Positions 1 through 4,596 of a DNA stretch of 6,855 bases are shown piece by piece. The translations under genes and the position numbers were made by a program. Numbering within the stretch: the first letter of the stretch is position 1; each line of letters begins with the position of its first letter. This DNA comes from JBFXDW01 sp050180745. Its GTDB lineage: Bacteria > Pseudomonadota > Alphaproteobacteria > UBA9219. Location of the stretch: positions 1-6,855 of the forward strand of contig JBFXDW010000095.1 in assembly GCA_050180745.1 (NCBI GenBank). The letters are read 5' to 3'. The notes under the pieces are model-generated. The model saw only the letters and a list, made by a program, of their open reading frames with translations. It did not search any database and had not been told where the DNA came from.

Positions 1-2
1 CC

Positions 3-110
3 ATTCGGCAGGAGCATCAACAAGAAGTCGATAGCAGAGAAGAGTATGCCCGCCTTCAAAAGGCTTGTAACGGCGATCTAGAATCCTATGTCCGCCAATA
101 TCGGAGATAA
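3..110 (+). CDS. C-terminal fragment of an unidentified protein (partial, tentative)
   Basis: An open frame enters from the left edge and ends at TAA 108-110, giving 35 residues that begin IRQEHQQEVDSREEY and end ESYVRQYRR. The fragment is very rich in Gln, Glu and Arg and looks like a charged helical C-terminus. I do not recognise a family. Support is indirect: the frame is open from the edge, the tail reads naturally, and a perfect stem-loop starts four bases after the stop, facing the minus-strand gene that ends at 159. The opposite strand is also open here (ATG at 123 running off the left edge, 41 codons) with T-rich third positions like purB, so the coding strand is not settled. That alternative lacks a Shine-Dalgarno sequence and its ATG lies inside the hairpin, which is why I prefer the plus strand. 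Confidence 0.42.
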   Translation: MRQEHQQEVDSREEYARLQKACNGDLESYVRQYRR

Positions 111-113
111 CCT

Positions 114-142
114 CCGCGCCCATAATTGTAATATGGGCGCGG
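114..142. terminator. Perfect 11-bp stem-loop between convergent genes
   Basis: CCGCGCCCATA (114-124) pairs perfectly with TATGGGCGCGG (132-142) around a 7-base loop. It sits between the stop at 108-110 on the plus strand and the stop at 159-161 on the minus strand, where a shared terminator is expected. Neither side has a proper run of T (plus strand continues CCGCTTTACC), so it may be a weak or factor-assisted terminator or a 3'-end stabilising hairpin. The inverted repeat is read directly; its role is inferred. Confidence 0.55.
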
Positions 143-158
143 CCGCTTTACCTATAAA

Positions 159-368
159 TTACTCTGCACTGTCAGAAGCTTCGCTGTCACCTTCATGGTT
201 TGCGCTATCTTCATCAGTAGCCGCACCGTCTTCTTGTCCGGCTTCTGTTGTTGCCGTAGCAGCAGCCAGATGATCGGCTTTAACCGCATTAACAGATGAT
301 GCATGAACTGGACCTGTCGTTACAACCAACACAGCGAGCAATGCAAACAATTTAAGAAAGTTTGTCAT
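159..368 (-). CDS. Small acidic secreted protein, 69 aa, unknown function
   Basis: I chose the ATG at 368 because AGGAG lies 8 bases upstream and the protein then begins with a classic signal peptide: MTNFLK, a hydrophobic core (about residues 7-16), and a likely signal peptidase I site V21-H22-A23 before S24. The predicted mature part is only about 46 residues. It contains roughly 12 Asp/Glu and one Lys, is rich in Ala, Ser and Thr, has no Cys, and looks disordered, so it is probably a periplasmic or secreted acidic peptide. The frame stays open further upstream (to a TTG at 479), but that extension would bury the signal peptide and has no ribosome site. The gene follows a 77-residue membrane or exported protein and is preceded by a terminator-like hairpin in its leader. 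I recognise no family and assign no function; metal binding or surface charge would be guesses. Confidence 0.68.
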   Translation of the reverse strand: MTNFLKLFALLAVLVVTTGPVHASSVNAVKADHLAAATATTEAGQEDGAATDEDSANHEGDSEASDSAE

Positions 369-381
369 GAGTTTATCTCCT

Positions 382-407
382 AAGAAAAACGGGCACCCAG
401 CGTGCCC
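382..407 (-). terminator. Intrinsic-terminator-like hairpin just upstream of the 69-aa gene
   Basis: Read on the minus strand, GGGCAC (407-402), a 5-base loop and GTGCCC (396-391) form a 6-bp GC-rich stem followed by GTTTTTCTT. This is a compact Rho-independent terminator shape. It could end transcription of the 482-715 gene. However, its T-run passes directly into the AGGAG ribosome site (381-377) of the 159-368 gene, so any transcript of that gene must cross or include it. It may therefore be an attenuator or a leader structure. The structure is seen; its function is inferred. Confidence 0.6.
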
Positions 408-419
408 ACCAGGAGCGAA

Positions 420-448
420 AATCTGCGCGCAAAACCAGCTCCCGTCAA
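420..448 (-). promoter_or_regulatory. Candidate promoter for the 69-aa gene
   Basis: On the minus strand TTGACG (448-443), 17 bases, then CAGATT (425-420) resembles a sigma-70 promoter: good -35, weak -10. Transcription would start near 413, just before the leader hairpin. A second possibility lies further upstream: TTGGGA (479-474), 16 bases, TAAATT (457-452). Either would put the terminator-like hairpin inside the leader. Both are pattern matches only. Confidence 0.3.
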
Positions 449-481
449 GCGAATTTACGAAGCCCATAACAGCTCCCAAAC

Positions 482-715
482 CTATGCGACTTTTATATCG
501 CTCTCCCCTGTTTCCGCCTCATCCAACTGCTCTTGGTCTGGAGAGAAAGCATCACGGGTTAGAGCCTCCAAGGCTTGGCTATAAAGGTCATCTTGAGACT
601 TGACAGTACAGCCCATCATAGCTGAAGCCAGCCCCATACCTTGTACTGTCCAAGAGAACACAGACGCCCAAAAGAGCGACGATACAAACGCGACATATTT
701 AGGAAAATCAGTCAT
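482..715 (-). CDS. Small membrane or exported protein, 77 aa, unknown function
   Basis: The ATG at 715 has an excellent ribosome site, GGAGG at 725-721, five bases upstream; the stop is TAG at 482-484. The N-terminus MTDFPKY leads into a hydrophobic stretch (about residues 8-36, aromatic-rich at first, then Gly/Ala/Met-rich and ending at Cys36). A polar, acidic C-terminal region follows (about 37-77), rich in Asp, Glu and Gln. It could be a single-pass inner-membrane protein or an exported protein; an A30-S31-A32 cleavage site is conceivable. MMGC around Cys36 is not a good lipobox. I recognise no family. It lies 97 bp downstream of mnmA and upstream of another small acidic exported protein, so the two may form a small envelope gene pair. 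The strong ribosome site and coherent architecture argue that it is real. Confidence 0.66.
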   Translation of the reverse strand: MTDFPKYVAFVSSLFWASVFSWTVQGMGLASAMMGCTVKSQDDLYSQALEALTRDAFSPDQEQLDEAETGESDIKVA

Positions 716-758
716 TTTTGCCTCCTGACAAAAAGAGGAAAGGATAGCCTACATCCGA

Positions 759-787
759 ATCTTGCGAGTCTAATCGAGTCGGGTCAA
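759..787 (-). promoter_or_regulatory. Candidate promoter with hexamer direct repeat, upstream of the 77-aa gene
   Basis: On the minus strand TTGACC (787-782), a 17-base spacer, then CAAGAT (764-759) gives a fair -35 and a poor -10. The spacer contains the hexamer GACTCG twice (780-775 and 770-765), ten bases apart, about one helical turn, which would suit a regulator binding a direct repeat. It lies between the mnmA stop and the 482-715 gene, where a separate promoter is plausible. It is a pattern match only. Confidence 0.28.
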
Positions 788-811
788 GGGTTTTCCATAC
801 GAGGGCGTATA

Positions 812-1885
812 TCACAAAGAAATTACCCCGCCTCCTAGAAGGCATGTACCGTCATAAATGACCCCAGCTTGACCAGGTGCAACGCCATAAAGAGGGGATT
901 CAAGGTGGAGGTGCCCTGCCCCCTTACCATCCAGACTATCCATAAAAAACCGCGCAGACACAGGTGCCATTGTTGAACGAAGCCGCGTTGTCACAACTAA
1001 ACCACCTGCGGGGATATCTCCACCAAGCCAATTGATATCTTGCAAGAACACATCTCTTACAGCCAACGCATCACGAGGCCCCACAACCACTTCATTGCGA
1101 GCCGAATCAAGACGCACGACATAAAGAGGATCGTTATTCTCGCCTACACGATCACTTAACCCAAGCCCCTTACGCTGCCCTATTGTATAGTGGATGATGC
1201 CCTCATGATGTCCTATCACGCGACCCTCAAGATCAACGATTGTACCCTTCTGCGCGATATCAGGACGCAAGGAATTTAAAACCGCCGTGTAATCGCCATC
1301 AGGAACAAAACAAATATCCTGACTATCTTTTTGAGCCGCAAGAGGCAGTCTTGCCTCTTGCGCGATATGCCGCACCTCTTGCTTACTCAAACCGCCAAGA
1401 GGAAACAGCAGAAAAGGAAGTCGTTCTTGAGGAAGCGCATACAGGAAATAGCTCTGATCCTTTTGCGGGTCTTTTCCTTGATGAAGCTGAACGGTACCAT
1501 CCCTATCCACGCGCTGCACATAATGACCTGTTGCAAGAAAAGCTGCACCTTCTTCCTTGGCGGCATCCAACAGCATCCCGAATTTAAGTTTTTTATTACA
1601 AAGCACACACGGGTTAGGAGTCTCGCCACATGAGTAAGACTCTGCAAAGGCCTCCATCACAGAGGCACGAAAACAACTCCGCCCATCAATAATTTTAAGA
1701 GGAACAGATAGGAGCTCTGCCACAGCAGCGGCTTTGGCCCCATCATCATGCTCTTGCAACAGCAGCGTCATAGCCACAACATCCGCGCCCTGCTCTTGAA
1801 GCAAAAGCGCGGCAACGGCACTATCCACGCCGCCGGAAAGAGCCACCGCCACGCGGCGGCCTTTTATGTCTTTTTGTTGTAGCAT
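812..1885 (-). CDS. mnmA: tRNA-specific 2-thiouridylase MnmA (TrmU)
   Basis: MnmA activates U34 of the Lys, Glu and Gln tRNAs with ATP and transfers sulfur to make 2-thiouridine, acting in the cytoplasm after a sulfur relay. The 357-residue protein is full length. The PP-loop SGGVDS is at 17-22, the catalytic-cysteine segment NPCVLCNKKLKFG at 91-103 (Cys96 aligns with the E. coli nucleophile, with an extra Cys93), and GHY at 120-122. KDQSYFLY is at 142-149, the second catalytic cysteine segment SQDICFVPDGDY has Cys192, followed by YTIGQRKGLG and a C-terminal beta-barrel ending LGGGVISL. The stretch between PP-loop and Cys96 is about ten residues shorter than I recall for E. coli. The start at 1885 lies 15 bp after the dps stop and has no good Shine-Dalgarno sequence, so translation may be coupled to dps. 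No clear terminator follows the gene. Confidence 0.96.
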   Translation of the reverse strand: MLQQKDIKGRRVAVALSGGVDSAVAALLLQEQGADVVAMTLLLQEHDDGAKAAAVAELLSVPLKIIDGRSCFRASVMEAFAESYSCGETPNPCVLCNKKLKFGMLLDAAKEEGAAFLATGHYVQRVDRDGTVQLHQGKDPQKDQSYFLYALPQERLPFLLFPLGGLSKQEVRHIAQEARLPLAAQKDSQDICFVPDGDYTAVLNSLRPDIAQKGTIVDLEGRVIGHHEGIIHYTIGQRKGLGLSDRVGENNDPLYVVRLDSARNEVVVGPRDALAVRDVFLQDINWLGGDIPAGGLVVTTRLRSTMAPVSARFFMDSLDGKGAGHLHLESPLYGVAPGQAGVIYDGTCLLGGGVISL

Positions 1886-1900
1886 TTACGTGGGTACGAC

Positions 1901-2437
1901 CTAACCAAAGTGGCTGCGGATCATCCACATCGTCTTTTCAAGCGCGACGAGCTGGTCCGTTACTATACTTTGCGTCACGATATCATCCATTTCATCAGCG
2001 ATACCTTCAGCCTCTAAAAGGCGGCCCGCAAGAAGCTCATAAGATTCTTGCAGATCGTCAAGCATCGCTTCCGCAGAGATCGCAGATGTACCGGCCTCTT
2101 TGATAATTGTGTTTTGCAGAAAAGCGTCCATGCTTCCATCAGGCATCATTCCAAGAGCGCGGATACGTTCAGCAAGATCATCCGCTGCTGTAATAAGTGC
2201 GTTGTACTGCGCTTCAAAAAAGGCATGCAGTCCCGCAAAAGAGGGGCCCATAACATTCCAATGATAACCATGAACCTTGACTGCCAACACGTAAGTATCA
2301 CTGAGAACATATGCTAGCTGTTGCGCTAACATTTCCACTGGCTCGACCTTAGCCGCCGAGGTCTCTTTTGTGGTTGATTTCTTCTTTGCCGAGGTCTTCT
2401 TTGCTGGGGTCTTCTTTGTCGCTGTTTTTGTAGCCAT
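1901..2437 (-). CDS. dps: Dps-family DNA-binding ferritin-like protein with lysine-rich N-terminal tail
   Basis: Dps proteins assemble into 12-subunit shells that oxidise and store iron using hydrogen peroxide and protect DNA. I start at ATG 2437, with GGGAGGG four bases upstream; an in-frame ATG 14 codons earlier lacks such a site. The 178-residue protein begins with a tail of about 30 residues holding ten lysines in a repeating KKTPA/KKTSA/KKKST pattern, similar in character to histone H1-like tails and likely to bind DNA. The ferritin-like four-helix fold follows. Its ferroxidase motif is intact: H59 (in HGYHWNVMGP), H71, E75, D86 and E90 (in DDLAERIRALG). Ligands lie at the interface between subunits in this family. 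The C-terminus LVALEKTMWMIRSHFG is typical. It is the upstream gene of an apparent dps-mnmA operon, facing a divergent region with a possible regulatory dyad. Confidence 0.94.
   Translation of the reverse strand: MATKTATKKTPAKKTSAKKKSTTKETSAAKVEPVEMLAQQLAYVLSDTYVLAVKVHGYHWNVMGPSFAGLHAFFEAQYNALITAADDLAERIRALGMMPDGSMDAFLQNTIIKEAGTSAISAEAMLDDLQESYELLAGRLLEAEGIADEMDDIVTQSIVTDQLVALEKTMWMIRSHFG
2381..2425. repeat. Three tandem 15-bp repeats within the dps tail
   Basis: Three adjacent 15-base units start at 2381, 2396 and 2411, each beginning CTTCTTTG on the plus strand and diverging at the 3' end (CCGAGGT, CTGGGGT, TCGCTGT). On the coding strand they specify the five-residue KKTPA-like units of the Dps N-terminal tail. 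Being in frame and a multiple of three, gain or loss of a unit would only change tail length. Confidence 0.8.
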
Positions 2438-2594
2438 GTTGCCCTCCCTTAGACATAGATGAATCAAGATATAAGGCACAGCTTATCGGTCCTGTGGCTT
2501 AAGAACAAGGCGGAAACCGGAACGAAAAAGACAAGACTCCGACCCAAAACGCCTCCTCTTCCCTCTCATAAATCAAAAAACACCATTAAATACA

Positions 2595-2610
2595 TAATGT
2601 TACATCATTA
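2595..2610. promoter_or_regulatory. Dyad TAATG-N6-CATTA in the divergent dps/lipoprotein region
   Basis: TAATG (2595-2599) and CATTA (2606-2610) form a 5-bp inverted repeat with a 6-base centre in an AT-rich stretch. With the flanking bases it loosely resembles a Fur-type iron box but has one extra central base. Iron or peroxide control of dps is common, so an operator is conceivable. It is 158 bp from the dps start and 122 bp from the lipoprotein start. Short AT-rich dyads arise often by chance. Confidence 0.18.
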
Positions 2611-2672
2611 ACCTTGATAAACCCCGTTTTTACCCCTCTTCTGATCTTTCTTCCTTGAAAACAAAGAAAGCC

Positions 2673-2700
2673 TTGCGATTTTGGGAAAATTTGCCATTAT
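2673..2700 (+). promoter_or_regulatory. Candidate promoter for the lipoprotein gene
   Basis: TTGCGA (2673-2678), a 16-base spacer and CATTAT (2695-2700) match the sigma-70 consensus at four of six positions in each box. The start would fall near 2707, leaving a short leader that contains the TTAGGAG ribosome site before ATG 2732. The rest of the 2438-2731 region is AT-rich. It shows no open frame I would support and no convincing promoter for dps on the minus strand. Confidence 0.35.
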
Positions 2701-2731
2701 GGCGATAAATCTCATATTAGGAGTTTATTTC

Positions 2732-3166
2732 ATGAACCGTATCGTCGCTTTGTTCGGGCTTGTTCTGGCACTGACTGCTTGCAGTCGGCTGGAAGATTTT
2801 GATTTTGGCTCTTACGAAGCCGCTCCCGTTGCTGAGTTCTGGCGGCCTATCAGCGAACCCAACCTTATGCTGCCCTCTGATAAAGCACAGGCAAAACTGG
2901 CTTTTGATATGAGCCAATGCCGTTGCGGTATGTTCCCTGCGAATACACTTCAGCCTGACCTCGTGTCATTCCAACCAGAGCACCAACGCTATGTTGAAAC
3001 CAGCGTCACCCGCACCCAGCACGAACGAGGCGACTGCCTGCAACGTCCTAGCTTGGTCGTTTCAGAGTGCATGCGCACACGCGGCTGGGAACAAACCATT
3101 TGCTCAGGCCGTATGCCTCTGGCAAAAGGCGGCTCCTTATGCGCTGGCGCTATGATCGACGACTAA
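2732..3166 (+). CDS. Cysteine-rich lipoprotein, 144 aa, unknown function
   Basis: The start ATG 2732 has AGGAG eight bases upstream and yields a textbook lipoprotein signal: MNRIV, a hydrophobic core, and the lipobox L14-T15-A16-C17. An earlier in-frame ATG at 2681 would only add residues in front of the signal. After cleavage the protein would be lipid-anchored at Cys17, with Ser18 at +2, which by the E. coli rule favours the outer membrane. The mature part has six further cysteines (63, 65, 102, 113, 124, 137), an even number suited to disulfides in the periplasm, including a C-R-C pair and CMRTRGW at 113-119. Small lipoproteins with a C-M-x(3)-G-[YW] element occur widely, but I cannot name a family. 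It ends 63 bp before purB in the same direction; a shared job with purB is not implied. Confidence 0.85.
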   Translation: MNRIVALFGLVLALTACSRLEDFDFGSYEAAPVAEFWRPISEPNLMLPSDKAQAKLAFDMSQCRCGMFPANTLQPDLVSFQPEHQRYVETSVTRTQHERGDCLQRPSLVVSECMRTRGWEQTICSGRMPLAKGGSLCAGAMIDD

Positions 3167-3170
3167 ACCT

Positions 3171-3206
3171 TAAGGATCTGAGTGAGGTAACATCCTTACC
3201 TCACTC
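3171..3206 (+). terminator. Strong stem-loop with an alternative pairing between lipoprotein gene and purB
   Basis: GAGTGAGGTAA (3180-3190) pairs perfectly with TTACCTCACTC (3196-3206) around a 5-base loop, an 11-bp stem. Just upstream, TAAGGAT (3171-3177) can pair with ATCCTTA (3192-3198), which uses the loop and part of the right arm and so excludes most of the first stem. No T-run follows (TCACAAAACACGG), so it is not a canonical intrinsic terminator. It may protect the 3' end of the lipoprotein mRNA or act in the purB leader. The pairings are seen; the role is inferred. Confidence 0.5.
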
Positions 3207-3229
3207 TCACAAAACACGGACCTAATCTA

Positions 3230-4540
3230 ATGATTCCTCGCTACACGCGTGCTGAGATGGCACGGATTTGGGAAGACGAAAACCGTTTTCGCATTTGGTT
3301 TGAAATTGAAGCTCATGCCTGTGATGCTCAAGCTGAGCTAGGCGTTATCCCTAAAGAAGCTGCCCAAACTGTCTGGGAAAAAGGGGCATGGAATATCGCC
3401 CGCATTCATGAGATTGAAAAAGAAACACGCCACGACGTGTTGGCCTTTTTGACTGATCTTGCTGCATCAATCGGTCCTGAAGCTCGCTTCGTCCATCAAG
3501 GTATGACCTCAAGCGACATTCTGGATACGACTCTTTCCGTTCAGATGAAACAGGCAGCCGAACTTCTTCTAAGCGATCTTGATGAACTTCTAGCAGCCCT
3601 CAAAACACGCGTTGAGGAAACCCTTCCTCTTATCACGATTGGCCGCAGCCACGGTATCCATGCCGAGCCTACAAGCTTTGGCATCAAACTAGCCAGTCAT
3701 TATGCCGCTTTTAAACGTGCCCGTGCCAGACTTCAAAACGCTAAAGAGGAAATCGCCACTTGCGCAATTTCTGGTCCTGTCGGGACTTTTGCGACAATCG
3801 ACCCCCGTGTTGAGGCTCATGTCGCGGACAAGATGGGGTTGAAGCCAGAACCCATTTCGACACAAGTTATTCCTCGTGATCGCCATGCTATGTTCTTCTC
3901 GGTCTTAGGCGTGATCGCAAGCTCGATCGAAAATATCGCGATAGAAGTCCGGCACCTGCAACGCAGCGAAGTCCGCGAAGCAGAAGAAGCCTTTGCCAAA
4001 GGGCAAAAGGGCTCATCAGCCATGCCACACAAGCGCAACCCGATTTTATCAGAAAACCTAACAGGCCAAGCCCGTATTGTCCGCGCTGCTGTTACACCTG
4101 CTCTTGAGAACGTGGCTCTGTGGCATGAACGGGATATCTCACATTCATCTGTTGAGCGCGTATTTGCGCCTGACGCAACGATCGCACTTGATTTTGCTTT
4201 GTGCCGTTTGACAAGCCTCATCAAGGGGCTGGTCATCAATGAAAAGCGGGTGCGTGAGAATCTTGAATCCTTGGGAGGCCTTTATTTCTCTCAACGCGTT
4301 TTGTTAGCGCTGACACAAAAAGGCATGAGCCGCGAGGATGCTTATAAGCTCGTACAAAGTACAGCTATGGAAGTCTGGGGAGATATTCAAGACGGTAAAC
4401 CAGCCCGCTTTGAAGACCGCATACGCAACAATGAGGCGGTGACAAAGCTTGTCCCTGTGGAAGAGCTGAATACATGCTTTGACTTGGCCTTCTATACCCG
4501 CCACGCTAAGAACACATGGCTAAGGGTTTTAGAGGATTAG
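3230..4540 (+). CDS. purB: Adenylosuccinate lyase PurB
   Basis: PurB removes fumarate in two steps of purine synthesis: SAICAR to AICAR, and adenylosuccinate to AMP. It works as a cytoplasmic homotetramer of the fumarase/aspartase superfamily. The protein is 436 residues, the usual length for the shorter bacterial type. MIPRYTRAEMARIW at the N-terminus is the common form and fixes the start at 3230, although the ribosome site is poor (only CGGACC upstream). Visible motifs are ETRHDVLAFL with H68, TSSDILDTT at 93-101, GRSHGIHAEPTSFG at 138-151 carrying the active-site H141, and the family signature GSSAMPHKRNP at 261-271. That last loop holds the catalytic serine (S262 or S263). All look intact. 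It follows the lipoprotein gene by 63 bp with a hairpin between, and the helicase frame begins within or just after its end, suggesting one transcript for purB and the helicase. Confidence 0.97.
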   Translation: MIPRYTRAEMARIWEDENRFRIWFEIEAHACDAQAELGVIPKEAAQTVWEKGAWNIARIHEIEKETRHDVLAFLTDLAASIGPEARFVHQGMTSSDILDTTLSVQMKQAAELLLSDLDELLAALKTRVEETLPLITIGRSHGIHAEPTSFGIKLASHYAAFKRARARLQNAKEEIATCAISGPVGTFATIDPRVEAHVADKMGLKPEPISTQVIPRDRHAMFFSVLGVIASSIENIAIEVRHLQRSEVREAEEAFAKGQKGSSAMPHKRNPILSENLTGQARIVRAAVTPALENVALWHERDISHSSVERVFAPDATIALDFALCRLTSLIKGLVINEKRVRENLESLGGLYFSQRVLLALTQKGMSREDAYKLVQSTAMEVWGDIQDGKPARFEDRIRNNEAVTKLVPVEELNTCFDLAFYTRHAKNTWLRVLED

Positions 4541-4596
4541 AGCGTTTCCTCAAATTCCCTCTTGCATTCCGAATGTTCATGCTTTACCCCAATGGG

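Noticed and set aside
369..479. N-terminal extension of the small acidic protein to a TTG at 479 (106 residues)
   Set aside because: The extension has no ribosome site, would place the signal peptide in the interior, and spans the terminator-like hairpin; ATG 368 has AGGAG at good spacing.
571..610. Cys36 of the 77-aa protein as a lipoprotein acylation site
   Set aside because: The residues before it are A-M-M-G, which do not fit the lipobox, and the N-terminus lacks the usual positive charge.
797..812. Small palindrome ATACG-AGGG-CGTAT after mnmA as a terminator
   Set aside because: The stem is only 5 bp, AT-rich, and lacks a T-run on the minus strand; too weak to call.
2438..2479. Longer Dps starting 14 codons upstream (MPYILIHLCLREGN)
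   Set aside because: The strong GGGAGGG ribosome site lies inside that extension, directly before ATG 2437, and the extension is unlike a Dps tail.
2681..2731. Longer lipoprotein starting at ATG 2681
   Set aside because: The ATG at 2732 has a good Shine-Dalgarno sequence and gives a standard lipoprotein signal; the longer form would put a second hydrophobic stretch ahead of it.
3817..4239. Open minus-strand frame of 140 codons inside purB
   Set aside because: It lies entirely opposite purB, which has an intact family signature; the translation is rich in Arg, Ser and Ala as expected of an antisense shadow.
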